A stretch of 64,000 bases of DNA from Plazaster borealis. Lineage: Eukaryota > Echinodermata > Asteroidea > Forcipulatida > Labidiasteridae. Below are positions 25,201 to 36,500 of this stretch, piece after piece (positions within the stretch are counted from its first letter, which is position 1; each line of letters begins with the position of its first letter). The translations under genes and the position numbers were made by a program. Below the pieces are notes generated by a model. It had not been told where the DNA came from. It ran no database searches and saw nothing but the letters and a program-made list of their open reading frames with translations. Where the stretch lies: NCBI GenBank assembly GCA_021014325.1, contig CM037463.1, forward strand, positions 21,770,026 through 21,834,025, read 5' to 3'.

Positions 25201-26083
25201 TAACACTAACATTTTGAACAACTGTCTTGCTCATTGATTAAGTTGCCTCCCAACAGCCGAACAAGACTACCACCTCAACTCAACATGTGATTTCTAGGTC
25301 ATGTCGTGTGTGACAGATGCCATCACAGACAAACAGGAGAGGCCTACTTTTAATACATACAAGGATACATCACTACAGTACCAGTATAATTTCATTTTTT
25401 TTCAGTTGTGTATAGGCCTACTTCCGATCATAAGCAAAGTGCATCAATCAAATCAAACATACATAACACGATATGTGACAAACCAGCATAAAGTGATGAC
25501 ATTTTGGATTAGAATAGAACACAATTTCAAAGTGCTGCCAAACCTAACAAAAATCTATACTCTTTACTATATCTTATTTCTAATGCGATTAAGTGATTAA
25601 TTTTTTCAAAAAAAAAAACATGACAAGTAAAACAAACTTTGCACAAGTGCTCACAATAACACTTTATAAACACAATTTGTATGTGTTACTTTTTTGTAAA
25701 AACAACCCGAATAAAATATTTGATCTTTTTTATTAAAAAAAATGCCAACAGAAAAAAAGACTCCCACAAAAATAAAATAAAGATTTAGTAAAGAACAATA
25801 ATTGTCCCACGAGCCAAAGTCCTAATTAAATAAATAATTCATCAGCAGAAGTGGTGAATATCATATTGAAATGTCACCCCCCCCCCCAACCTCCTTGCAG
25901 TCTATGCCTCAGCTCAACTGACATTCAATAAATTAATTTTAATAGTTCAAACAAGAACACGAAGAATTTGAAGGACGGATGGCTAAAAGGCTTCCTTCAA
26001 AAACAATTTACGAGAAGATAACTTACATTCCTGACCGTTGGCACTGAACAGATGACCCGACGCAATGTATTCGAGCTGGCCAT
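10300..26083 (-). CDS. SHMT2: serine hydroxymethyltransferase, mitochondrial type
   Basis: This PLP enzyme converts serine plus tetrahydrofolate to glycine plus 5,10-methylene-THF. Twelve coding exons, 5' to 3' on the minus strand: 26083-26027, 23601-23437, 21915-21836, 18566-18366, 17792-17711, 17446-17324, 15475-15336, 14341-14176, 12910-12811, 11952-11797, 11131-11024, 10430-10300. All junctions are GT/AG and in frame, giving 502 aa (about 504 in human SHMT2). The first 30 or so residues ([19 protein letters not shown], then VLRRSY) are Arg-rich and lack acidic residues, like a mitochondrial presequence. WTGQETL starts the core. [14 protein letters not shown] holds the catalytic Glu95, [13 protein letters not shown] the PLP-binding Lys277, and [13 protein letters not shown] the substrate-carboxylate Arg422. 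The 16-kb gene is swollen by MITEs, a SINE and a LINE relic in its introns. Its 5' end faces PSAT1. Confidence 0.97.
10600..10752 (+). repeat. dispersed repeat shared with 54730-54890
   Basis: AATTACACGGAGGCCATGG, GGTCTTGGCCTTG and CCTCTCAAAGATG recur in the same order at 54730-54890. Shorter, more diverged matches are at about 3650-3715, 20470-20575, 21500-21610 and 51230-51340. Any ORF across it is incidental. Confidence 0.7.
12425..12708. mobile_element. TIR element in an SHMT2 intron
   Basis: CAATTTCATAGTACTGCTTAA at the left is inverted at the right as TTAAGCAGCTCTATGAAATTG. Same end family as 9543-9741. The interior is rich in TTAGCA and TGCTTA words. Noncoding. Confidence 0.75.
13391..13766 (+). 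mobile_element. MITE family 1, copy a
   Basis: Bounded by TTAAAGGCATCGTACACG and CGTGTACAGTGCCTTTAA. The interior has the diagnostic order: TTGTCAAAGACCAGTGTTCT, GGGCTCAATTGGTCATCGAA, CACCCTTGTTGTACAAATTT, GAGGGAGTCGTTTCTCACAA, TAC(T)ATCAACAGCTCTC. TTAA at both ends could be the target site. It lies in an SHMT2 intron. Confidence 0.9.
14098..14150 (+). repeat. (ATT)n microsatellite
   Basis: About 17 near-perfect trinucleotide repeats in an SHMT2 intron, close to the exon at 14176-14341. Confidence 0.9.
15636..15762. mobile_element. 127-bp hairpin MITE in an SHMT2 intron
   Basis: AATGGTAGACTTTTGAG at the left is inverted at the right as CTCAAAAGTCTACCATT. The inner arms GGGCGTCCC/GGGACGCCC, GGTCCTTTCCTATTGTTCTC and its mirror continue to a loop of only about 5 nt at the centre. 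Confidence 0.85.
16377..16712. repeat. two adjacent inverted repeats
   Basis: First stem: AAACCAAAGCCAGGGCTTGG at about 16377 with CCTAAGCCCTGGCCATGGTT at about 16468. Second stem: GCACTTTCACAGTTGTATGC and GCGCCATCTTGTTCAAGGGG at about 16505 with CCCCATTGAACAAGATGGCGC at about 16678. A half-match to the second is at 2930-2995. Both lie in an SHMT2 intron. Confidence 0.7.
16771..16975 (+). mobile_element. SINE fragment
   Basis: Starts in a B box (GGGTTCGAGTTCC) and continues with GACACTTGTATCCTTGAGCAAG, related to the SINE at 2217. The A-box half is missing, so this is a 5'-truncated copy. A LINE relic lies immediately downstream. Confidence 0.7.
17030..17306 (+). pseudogene. LINE (CR1/L2-like) reverse transcriptase C-terminal relic
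   Basis: Translation gives [18 protein letters not shown] and LIVPESR. After a one-base frameshift near 17181 it gives [16 protein letters not shown]. This order (PxYIxxLL, LRS, P.SR, GDRAFS..AP..WN.L) is the C-terminal signature of CR1/L2/Jockey-type non-LTR polymerases. Only the end of the ORF remains, antisense within SHMT2 and next to the exon at 17324-17446. Confidence 0.75.
18211..18346. mobile_element. TIR element shared with 58119-58256
   Basis: TTTCACAAA..CTAAGATTCATCTTA at the left and an inverted TAAGATCGCTCTTTGAGAAAT at the right. The centre, TTTGTATTGTGACGTCA, is shared with the copy at 58119. It overlaps the start of the intron next to the exon 18366-18566. Confidence 0.75.
19505..19680 (-). 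mobile_element. tRNA-derived SINE
   Basis: Minus-strand head GGGCTAGATAGCTCAGTTGG, then GGTTCAAGTCCCGC (B box), then the family tail with AGTGTCCCTTGTGGTTTATAA. A (TAAA)n tract at 19482-19505 abuts the tail, as expected for retroposition. In an SHMT2 intron, same strand as the gene. Confidence 0.8.
21118..21490 (+). mobile_element. MITE family 1, copy b
   Basis: TTAAAGGCATCGTACACG to CGTGTACAGTGCCTTTAA, with the full interior of copy a. In an SHMT2 intron, antisense to the gene. Confidence 0.9.
22909..22978. repeat. short hairpin
   Basis: TGTAGATTTGTTCTTGA and its inverted complement TCAAGAACAAATCTACA are separated by about 18 nt. It is followed by a tandem of AGTAAA(G/A)TAGATA. Confidence 0.75.
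23775..24148 (+). mobile_element. MITE family 1, copy c
   Basis: TTAAAGGCACTGAACACG to CGTGTACGGTACCTTTAA, full-length interior. It lies in SHMT2 intron 1, about 170 bp upstream of exon 2. Confidence 0.9.
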
Positions 26084-26187
26084 CCTGCTGAAGACACGAC
26101 AACTCTAAAAAATATCCCTGTCTAGTGTTTGGTTTTCAGCAAAAAGAGAGACGTGTTCACACACCGGACGGATAAACCAAAACAAAC

Positions 26188-26942
26188 TGACGTCAAGTAA
26201 CTCCAGCTAGCTAGCTACACACCACTAGCACTGCTGGGCCGGCGGCGGACACACCACGCACACACCCACCACAACACGTCACCACCACAGGCCGTCGTGG
26301 ACGATCAGCTGCTGGCCGTCCTCCTCTCGACCTTTGGGACCCGATAATCCAGTCCGTTTTATCTCCAATAAAACAGTCTCAAATTATCCGTCCATTAACA
26401 AGTTCTATTCGTAGACAATTGTACACATGTCTAAATTAAATATACACAATTAACGCTGATAAAAAAAGATGTGGAAACATTTGCAGATGCTGGACAGACG
26501 GTCGTGTGTTCACTTTGATTATCGCATGTGTAAATACAAAAACGTGTGATGTTTTTTTTATCGCGCTCTTCGAATGAATGCGAAGCCGGCCCGTGTGTGT
26601 CAAGGCTGCATACAGACTGGTGATCTGATAACCGTGGCCTGCCAATGATGTTGTTACACGTTAAGTCTGGGTGACGGACAAAATATGCAGACGACATGCT
26701 GCTCTGTTGTTGCACAACACTCGTTTTGTAAGTTCTGTTAATTTTTCGCTTAAAAAACAACAACAAGGATCCAGTTTGTTTGTTTTCCCTTCATTGTGTA
26801 CAATAAATGTGTCTATTTGAGCGTTTCATGATCAGCCAAATGATTAGAATTTCAGTTCGGTTACTAAAACGTCGACGTCATCGTGTCCTTGTGTTGTTGT
26901 TATTGACGTCATACAATTTCCAAAGAAAACACTGATGAGTCA
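26188..26942 (-). promoter_or_regulatory. CRE/AP-1-like sites upstream of SHMT2
   Basis: Perfect palindromic CRE motifs TGACGTCA occur at 26188-26195, about 105 bp upstream of the SHMT2 start codon, and at 26904-26911. A GACGTCA half-site lies near 26875 and an AP-1-like TGAGTCA at 26936-26942. ATF/CREB and AP-1 bZIP factors bind such sites in animals. Whether they act here is inference. Confidence 0.4.
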
Positions 26943-27414
26943 TCTTGCGGTCGTAGTGGTCAGTTTTTGTGTTGCATAATCGTATCCGATTCTCGTGATC
27001 GAACGGGAGCTTTGGAATTTCACAGAATATGAGTTTATCAATTTCGTTATGAATTTATTCATTCAATTTTTGGCATTGAACGGATTGTGTGGCGAAAAGT
27101 TTCACTGATGGATGATTTTTTTTGGACTCCAAGGAACTCCTCCATGTTATTGTTTCAACAACCAACTACCCTTAGACCCCCTTGCCGCCCCACCCTACCC
27201 AATCGGTTCCACCTCATCAGTCTTATCTTCCTCCATGAGCTTACCGTGCGAAGGGGTCCGTGGTCTCCGCGCATCAATTGAGCCCGTAAAAAGATTGGAC
27301 CCGGTGTCAGACGGGGGGACTTTAAAAGATGTGTAAATGATAATTTTATTAAAATAATGTGCAATCAATTTTGAAAGAAAAATGTTAATAAGTAGGGCCC
27401 CTATCATTGGGGAG

Positions 27415-28277
27415 CAGTGGCGTAACTAGGGTAAAATTTCAGGGGGGGGGGGCACACTAGGGGGTGCACCATTTTTTCTAGGGGGACACTTCTGGCCAAG
27501 TTTCTGTTTGCCTTTTTCTGTAAAACAAGCCCATGCCCTTAATCGGGGGGGGGGGTCGGACGGCCCCCTATAAAATAAAAATAAGAAATAAAGAAATTAT
27601 TTATGTACAAATGGTTTGTTTTTTTAAGTCTGCAAAAAGAAATTAATTTAAAAAGTCTGCATCGTAACTGTGACTTATTATCGTTAAATTATGGCATTTA
27701 TAACATAACATAATATACAAAGATGTAAATAGAGGACGCAATGGGTGGCATATGCAGAAATAAAATTGATACAAAGCTATAATTGAGTTGTTTTTAGATA
27801 TAATAACCAATATCATAGCGCAAAATGGCTTGAATTGGGCATTCTTTTTTACAAAATTTCGAACATCTGAGGGCGGGCACATCCTCCTCCTACTCCCCCT
27901 GCGTCGCTACGTGACGGGCGGCGCTGACGCGCCGATGTACATTTTCTTTCATTATTCGCCCCCAAAAAAGAAAGTAAAACAAAATCCCGTTTAAGGGCCT
28001 GGACGAGCCCCTTTTCGCCTTTTTTATGTTACTTACTATTTTTTTATAAGATAATATGGCGTGAGTGTAAAAAAAAAAAAAATTCTGCATGTAGATGGAA
28101 AAATAGTTTTAAAAACGTCGAAATTACCTCATCAAGCGTATAAAATGATACATTTTACTCTGGAAATCTACAGTCACAAAAGTCCAGATTTCAAATGGGG
28201 GGGGGGGCACCCGGGGGGCACGGACATCAACTGGGGGGCACGTGCCCCCCGTGCCCCCCCCCTTAGTTACGCCACTG
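27415..28277. mobile_element. non-autonomous hAT-superfamily transposon
   Basis: Starts CAGTGGCGTAACTAGGG and ends CCTTAGTTACGCCACTG (inverted). It is flanked on both sides by the exact 8-bp direct repeat TTGGGGAG (27407-27414 and 28278-28285). An 8-bp target duplication and CAGTGGCG..CGCCACTG ends are hallmarks of hAT elements. Poly-G/poly-C runs sit just inside each end. No transposase frame is present in 863 bp. Confidence 0.92.
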
Positions 28278-29774
28278 TTGGGGAGGGAGGGGGTCCTCAA
28301 AAGTAGTACTACCTGAAATGTTGAAAACTTTCGGCTCTAGACCGATAGTATTGGTTAAAACAAAACTGAATTAGGAAATTAACTACCTTATAGTATCCTT
28401 TTCCTACAGGCTGTGCAGGCCTACTAAAGAATTATGAGTATATAAAAAGGTGAGGAATCCTTGGATAGGGCGCCGACGAGGGCCTGAAACCAATGAAAAG
28501 AAAGGAACGGTGGTCCAGTGGCTGCCGCTGTCTGCCTGTTTGTCATAGATTTCAACTCATGACACTCACAAACTAAGTTTGTTTTAAACGTGTACGTAAC
28601 TAAATGGAATTTTAATAATAATTTTTTATTTGCCTGCCCATAAACCAGTTCTGCAGTCTGCACTATAATCTCAGGGAAGTTTTAAAAAAAAATTGTCTAT
28701 GGTATAGCTAACCCTGATGCTTGGACGGAATCTGCTCATGCTCACTGCTCAATCAAAAAAAAATAATTGGATTCTTCGGTGAGGTTTCATTTTTTAAATA
28801 CCCATCGTTCATTTCAAGTGAGCACCCCGGGAGATGAAAAAGACCGATTTGGTTCTCTGAGTTTGGTTGGTTCAGAGCTGTATATAGCTGGTTTGGTTTG
28901 TTCAATGGCGCCCTCTTGTGGTTTATCTGGTTTGCACGATGATGGGTAAGCAGATTATTCATCAGTTAAAAGTTTTCTGTGAATTTGGCGGATTTTAGCA
29001 CTGCAAATGCTCTCTTTGTGTTCTACTAATGAACTTATGATATCACACTAATTTGACAACCATCGACTTGCATGAACATCACAAACAGTTCTGTAGCTGC
29101 AAACTGAAGGGGTGGCCGGTGTCATAACACGGGATTTTGTCACCCGGTACCCCCCCCCCCGCCCCCGCCCCCCAATAAAAAACCCCCAATTGTGGCCTGA
29201 AGGAAGTTGATTTCAAAAGAGGGCGCTATATCAGACGAAATTTCGATTTACCCCAACAATTAAGATTTTAATTTTAAATAGTAAATTCTATAGACTCTAG
29301 AAAGTTACAAGATTTCATCTAAGGTAGGTTATCATACACAAAATCCGCCCAAAACTGGATTAGTGGTAAACTAATAAGTGAATTATTGTCGGTATCCCGA
29401 CATTATCTCACGTCCATCAGCCATGTCCAAACAAGTTCGCATATTACATGCGAGTTTTGTGCATTTTGCAAAAGTTTGTGTATGTTTTTCATAAACGGTA
29501 TCATCTGTCAACCAAAACTCGTGCAACAAAAATCCTCAGCGAAAATCAGGCTAATGCAACTTTAAGCTAGTTCAGATTGCCTCTGATGTCTAGACCAGTT
29601 TTGTAACAAAAATTGAATAACCATTTCCTCTGAGAAGTGGGGCCATGTTAACAACTGGTAAAAAAAACCGTTGTGCAATCAGGCATGACTAGAAATCACC
29701 AGCTGTTTGATTGTCAATTCAATTTTGTTTGTGCTTGGATGCGTTGGTTGAATTTAGTGTATTATAATAGTCCT

Positions 29775-30150
29775 TTAAAGGCACTGTACACGTTTGGTAA
29801 TTACTCAAAATGTATATTAGCATGAAACTGACTTAATGAGCAACAGAGAGCTGTTGATAGTATAAAACATTGTGAGAAACGACCCCCTCTGAAGTAACGT
29901 AGTTTTTGAGAAAGAGGTAATTTCTCACTAAATAATAAAAAAACTTCTTGCAAGAAGCCTTTTATTCCTATCTGAAAGCACACAAAATATGTGTACAACA
30001 AGGGTGTTTTTTCTTTCATCATTTTCTTGCAACTTCGATGACCAATTGAGCCCAAATTTTCACAGGCTTGATGATTTTATGCATATGTTGGGATACACCA
30101 GATGAGAACACTGGTCTTTGACAATTACCAAACGTGTTCAGTGCCTTTAA
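29775..30150 (-). mobile_element. MITE family 1, copy d (inverted)
   Basis: Same ends as the other copies, but the interior reads on the minus strand. It lies between SHMT2 and PSAT1. The open frame of 84 codons inside (29801-30055, minus) also occurs in pieces in other copies and reflects DNA identity, not coding. Confidence 0.9.
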
Positions 30151-31265
30151 GCAGTTCATGCCAAATCTCTGCCAAACAGACAATACCAATCTTTTATTGC
30201 TGCAGCTCCAGGGTTGAAAGTGTAACCAGCCATTTCCCTTGCTATAGGCCTAATCATTCTGTACTGCATTCGTAAAATATAGACATCCTTTCAAACTATC
30301 AGTTGCATTATTTCCAACTCCTCGTGGGCCTAAATGTATAGTGATGGAGAGATGTTCAAAATGTATTTGTCGAGGGTTTGTCAATCCTACCTCCATGGTC
30401 AAACAATAAGTAGGCGTTGTGCCCATCTAGCCGATCTTGGTGTGTATACAACAAGGGGTTTCTATATTTTACAAAAGGTACAGTATAAGAGTGAAAATTG
30501 TTTTATTTCAGGGGGATCCATGCAAACAAAAAATGGGCTCGAATTGTTGTTGCCACTAGCACTGCAATCGGCCCGGCTCGTCGCGTTCTGGCAAGGGAAG
30601 ACGCCTCAGTTCCTTTGTGCCTGATGTAGGCCCACAACAGACAGAAAAAGTAAGTTTGTAGCGTCGAAATCAAGGAATTAATAGAGGGACTTTATTGAGA
30701 GTGAAGGTGGCAACTATTGTAAGTGGCCCTGGTTTCAAGGATTTCAAGTGAAAAACATTGGAAAAAGACGTGCGAGAGAGGGCGCTATAAACACCGACCC
30801 CTCCCCGCCTGTTCCGTTCAATTCTGAGGATGAGAGGTTATGCATTGGCTCTGATCTAACTAACAGCCTCTGGCTTCATGTCAGTGTGATTGGTTCGTTT
30901 CCTTCTCCCCTTTAAAAAACAGAATAACATTGATTCACATCCTCTATAGTTTTCAATGACCACAATCAAAAACAGCGTTGAAAATAGGCCCTTAAGAGAT
31001 GGATTGCGGCAATCGAAGAATGTGAGTGTCTTCAAATGCAGTTTCTTTTGTTACTTTGGCAGTATTTCAGGCGTTGGCCTACTCTTTAGTCTTTATTCGA
31101 TCAGACTGAAGCTGTATTGATGTTTTTGTCCTGTTGTTTTTTAGTGTCCGTTTGTTGGTTGGGTATCGGGGTTGTTTGTTTGTTTTTTCCACCAGATGAT
31201 AGACTATATGCAAGTCTTACGCATATAATTCAAATTTAAAATTTAAATTCAAATTATTTACGCAT

Positions 31266-31604
31266 ATAATTCAAAGACCAGTATTCTCACTTGGTGTATC
31301 CCAACATAATGCATAAAATAACAACCCTGGTAAAATTTGGGCTCAATTAGTCATCGAAGTTGCAAGAAAATAATGAAAGAAAAAACACCCTTGTTGCACC
31401 AATTTGTGTGCTTTCAGATGCCTGAGAAACTGAATTTTTTCTCAGATTCAAATATTTTAGTGAGAAATTACCTCTCTCTCAAAAACTATGTTACTCAGAG
31501 AGGGGGCGTTTCTCACAATGTTTTATACTATCTCAACAGCTCTCTGTTGCTCGTTACCAAGTAAGTTGTTGTGCTAATGAGCAATTACCAAAAGTGTCCT
31601 GTCA
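31266..31604 (+). mobile_element. MITE family 1, degraded copy e
   Basis: Interior words (CAAAGACCAGTATTCTCACT, CATCGAAGTTGCAAG, CTCTCTGTTGCTCGTTACCA) are in order, but the left terminal repeat is lost. Confidence 0.75.
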
Positions 31605-33179
31605 GCGGCCATTGTGTGGGCGTGAATTTGTTTCGTCAATTATTTTAGTTTATGGCCATGAACATTATATATTGTGTTGGGAATGTAATACTAAGTGATA
31701 AACAATATGAAAGTAAAACCAAGTTTAACAAAATAACGAAGAAAACCCTTTAATAAGACTTGACCTCCGTTTCCGGTTGCTTGTAAACAAATAAGAGTGC
31801 TGCCCAACTGACGGGCATGTTGTCATTACTTAAACATATATGATGTATAGCCTATGCAAACAGATTGGGCGTGATTGGCAAAATGGGGTTTCTAACAATG
31901 CATCATCGTCCCAAGTTTTAATTTTGTTTCAATGTTGATGAGGTATTATAACTATTGAAATTGATTTTTATAACACCTTGCCATGGGTAGCCTACTTGTA
32001 TTTTCAAGAATTTTGTACAATTCTGTTTCTCGTTTTCGATATGTGCGATTACACACACAGTCTATTACCAATTCTGTACTTTGTAAATAACCCTGAATTT
32101 TTTTAAATTGTCCCTGAAATTAAGTCATACCATTATCATATTTGTTGTTTTAATGAGCAGAATTTAGTTCAACCATGACTGATCACAGCACGTTGTTGAT
32201 GATATAGAAGCACTCAGCCAAGGCCAAAATTATAAATATTGTTCATTATTTCAAGTACAGGGTTTTATTCATCGATAGTTGATTTTAGTTTCTGTCAATC
32301 GAAATGCTACCCTACGAATACGATCATCAATTCACCCCCCCCCCCAAAAAAACCCAAAAAACAAAAAAGAATGTCATAAAAAAAACCTTTTAAAAACGTT
32401 GGCCTTCATTCTTCCAAACGGTGTGTCATTCGTCATTTTTAAGGCCACATAAAAAGAAATTGTTGATCTTCCCCGCCCGAGTGACCCTACAACCCCCCGA
32501 CCAAATTTGTTTAATCATAAAAAGGTCTATTTCAATGATCTCTTCACTAAAATTTGGCTCCCAGATTTGTTTAGTTGATATTTTTTAAAAATCTAAAGGT
32601 TGGAAATAGATGTTTGAAGACAGGTTATTCATGTTTGCAAAAAACCCCAATATTCTTCAAATTTACTTAGGCTACACTGCGTTTTAGTTTTTTGAAAATG
32701 TTTACAGAAAATGTCATCTAGGAGTTAAATGGGTTTAACAAAACAATTAAAACATCAAAATCACACAAACCCTCTGTTTTATAGTGATTGTGATGATTTC
32801 TTTATTCTTTAAAGCCCCCAAAACAAACGACCTCCTACCCCCCGCCCCCCAAAAAGGAAGATTAACAATATTTTGTTTTTCATGTGGCCTAATAAGTGAC
32901 CTGTTTCGTTTCCCATCTAATCATAGCGTCAGATTCCTGTGTCCCGCGCTTCATACGATAACAAACCAACCGACAAAACAGGGACAGAAACAAATTTTCC
33001 AGTTAAAATAAATCTTTCATTGAAAACCTCGTGGTTTAGCCATTGAGCTATTTTTATAGCTCAAGCAATTCCAAGAGTGCTCTATGGAAAAATCCTGGAA
33101 GAAAACCGTAGATTCCACGGCGAGAACATTCACTCTCATCTCCAATCATGAATAGCAAGCGTGCTTGCTACAACGCTGA

Positions 33180-33224
33180 CCAATGAGGAACTTCTTGAAT
33201 AAGTTATTCATTGTTTGAACCAAT
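33180..33224 (+). promoter_or_regulatory. two CCAAT boxes upstream of PSAT1
   Basis: CCAAT at 33180-33184 and 33220-33224, about 300-350 bp before the PSAT1 ATG. No TATA box is evident. A plausible NF-Y-type promoter region; this is inference from position. Confidence 0.35.
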
Positions 33225-33526
33225 CGGAGTCCAACAAGGTTCATTCATTAATACGCGGGGTCTTTCCATGGCTGGTTCCATCATGCAGCACATGTGGCGC
33301 CACTACACGAACGGCTTTTGCACAATGAATTTATTACAAAATCAATCAGCTGTGTTGACATCTACTACTATAAACTACTACGGGCGGGACGAGCGAAGTA
33401 GTGCAGTGTGTGATAGAGCGGTGACAATCTTGAGATCGTCCATTTCCACATTGTTCTCAGACTAGTTGGATGTTATTTTGTATTTCTGCTCTATTTTAGA
33501 GACTATTTTCGGACATTTCAGCCAAC

Positions 33527-36500
33527 ATGAATGGACAACGAGTGATTAACTTTGCTGCTGGACCAGCAAAGCTTCCACTAACGGTGAGTATAGTCATGTT
33601 ACTGTTACCTGTTTAAGGACACCTGCTTTTGGATGGATTGGAGGGTAGAGTGGGCCGTGTTTTGTCGGTCTCAGCCGGCCGGGGCGTGTGTGTATGCGTC
33701 GGGCCCGGCCGGTGCTGCCCGGAGTGTCCAGGAATTGCCCAGATCGACGTTCGACACAATTAATTGCGTTACTTTTCCGTTTGTGGAATTAAATATATAT
33801 TTTATAGACACTAGGCCTACATCATGTCCATGACTAAAGTTATTTTTCAATCATTTTCCACCGAGCATTTTAAAAAATTTAACTAGGGCCTAATTAATTA
33901 ATTTAAAGTTACATTTTAATAAAAATATGCATGCTATTTTGTTATGTAACTTTGTATGTGCATGGTCTGTGTACAGTACCATGGTGTACTGCACTGAGCT
34001 GAGTGTAGTTTCCTTTTTACAAAAAAAATGAAGCTGAGCTTTCAGAAAAATATAAAAATAACAATAGGCCTAACAGTGAATATTATTTACACTACACCAG
34101 TGAGTAAGTAACACTGTTACTTAACAAAAATTATTTCTTCTTTTCAAAATTTTGTTTTAGAAATTTTTTTTATTGTGATGATTGATTGATAATTTTTTTT
34201 TTCATTTCAAATTTTTGACACCTTGCCTTAAGAAATATTTTTTCAAATTTAATAAAATATTTCTTCTTTTTAAAATTTTGTTTTAGAAAAAATCAAATTT
34301 ATTGTGATGATTGATTGATAATTTTTTTTCATTTCAAATTTTTGACACCTTTTTGATACAAATGTTAGAGAACCAAATTGTTTGTGGGGGAAAAATAGTC
34401 GGGCACAAGATAAAGTACCTTTTAACGCAACTATAGAGGAAGCTAATACTTGAAGGTCAAGTAGATATTGTTTGAGATAAGATTAAAAGAACAAACATAT
34501 CAGACAGTCAATGAATCCTGAAAGGAATGTCAACTTGACCCCAGACATTACACCCACTGTTAACAACTGCAAAATGATAAAAATGAAACAAACTTATCTT
34601 GAATTTAAGAACAAAAGATTGGTCGTAACGACTGGAAATTGACCAACAATCGGACAACTTGACCCCAAAACCTGGACACCAATTAAGACAGATATTTTAG
34701 AGTTGAGGTTGATTTAAATTATAGCTCACTATTGTCTTTTCACTGTTGTTTCAGGTGTTGGAGCATGCTCAGAGGGAAATGTTAAACTACAATAATATGG
34801 GACTCAGCATGATGGGTAAGACTTGCAAAACATCTTATTTTATGTCTCAATATATCGTTGTGTGCCCGGAAGAAGGCTATATGAATATTACATAACACTT
34901 GAAAAAAGGTCGTAATTACTTAAAGGCACTGAACACGTTTGGAAATTGTCAAAGACCAGTGTTCTCACTTAGTTTATCCCAACATATGCATAAATTAACA
35001 AGCCTGTGAAAATTTGGGCTCAATTGGTCATCGAAGTTGCAAGAAAATGATGAAAGAAAAAACACCCTTGTTGTACAAATTTGTGTGCTTTCAGATAGGA
35101 ATAAAAGGCTTCTTGCAAGAAGTCTTTTATTATTTTAGTTAGAAATAATCTCTTTCTCAAAAGCTACGTTTATTCAGAGGGAGTCGTTTCTCACAATGTT
35201 TTATACTATCAACAACTCTCTGTTGCTTGTTACCAAGTCAGTTTTTATGCTAATATTTTGAGTAATTACCAAACGTGTACAGTGCCTTTAACCCAACGAC
35301 CTTGGGACAAAAAAGTACTTTGTGTACACTGGCTTCTGGGCACTCAATGATATGATTTGTCATACCTGAACATGGCTAAAGTGAAATTTATCTTGTCAAT
35401 TTTTGACACTGTTTTTTTTTAAATTATGAAATAGACAGTCAAGTTGAAAGTAGTGTCACTCACTAAAATACATTTTGTTTCCCTCTTTTTCTCAGAACTC
35501 AGTCATCGGTCAGCAGAGTTTTCCAAAATTGTTCACGAATCCCTTCAGGATCTCAAAGATTTATTGTAAGTGAGGTTTTGTTGTTAAAGTGTGTGATTTT
35601 AGCTACAGTGGGGGGCTCAAATTATCACAAGAGCATTCTTATTTATAAATAAAAAATAATTTCTGACTTCAGTGGAAAGAAGACTTTTCATTTTTTCCTA
35701 TACAGGGCTCGAATTTGGGAGTAAAATCCACAAGACTGTACGGATTGTAGCTCAAACTTTTTACTGGGCCAAAAGATATTCAACAAGACGAGAATCAAAA
35801 TGAGTTGAATAAGCACTAAAAGAAGATCTATCTCATTTGTCTTATGTGTATGCGTACTTCGATTCTCAACAGAATTGAAAGATATTTATCGGATTCATAT
35901 AAGCCAACTGCAACATTTGTTCACAAAGATATTACACATTGAGGTATTATTATTCAATTGATAAACACAAGACCATCGGACTTGTCCGGTCTTCACTCTT
36001 CAGTTTACTGGCCTGACTCTAAAATCTCGGGCCTGGGGTCCAATGTTGACTTTGAGCCCTGCTATTAATAGCTTTTTTAATATTTTCTAGTTTGTAAAAC
36101 TTTCAAGATCTGAAAATTTATAAACAAAAATATTATGTTGCAGATTAAAAACGGTAAGAAGGTTGGAAGTTCCTGTGTGGAATACTCGGAGCTTAGATTT
36201 TCCTGCTTTGTAGAATCACGTGCCTAAAATTGATTGAGTGATGATATTTGTTATTGGCAGGCAAATACCAGATAACTACAAGATCCTACTGCTTCCGGGA
36301 GGGGGTACTGGACAGTTCAGTGCCGTCCCCATGAACCTACTTAGAGGGGGAACGGCTGACTACATCGTCACCGGTAGCTGGTCAGCTAAGGCAGTCAAAG
36401 AGGCAGAGAAGTACGGCAAGATTAACACAGTCTACCCTAAACTAGACAAATACACAAGTAAGTATCTTGAGTAATATACCTTAAACCGCATGGCGTGCAC

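Larger units (their letters stand above)
26084..33526. other. 7.4-kb divergent intergenic region between SHMT2 and PSAT1
   Basis: Holds both promoters. The SHMT2 side (26084-26360) is richer in GC and CpG. A full hAT-type element occupies 27415-28277. Degenerate and full MITEs are at 29775-30150 and 31266-31604. The PSAT1 side has CCAAT boxes near 33180 and 33220. No coding exon was recognised between the genes, and long open frames here fall inside the repeats. Confidence 0.65.

Noticed and set aside
33265..33290. ATF4-type composite site in the PSAT1 promoter (GTTCCATCA)
   Set aside because: It departs from the consensus at a position that normally does not accept C, and a single near-match in a promoter is expected by chance.
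33633..33833. 66-codon ORF just after PSAT1 exon 1
   Set aside because: It lies in intron 1, is partly GC-rich 5' sequence, and has no similarity to any PSAT1 segment. The exon 1-2 junction is exact without it.
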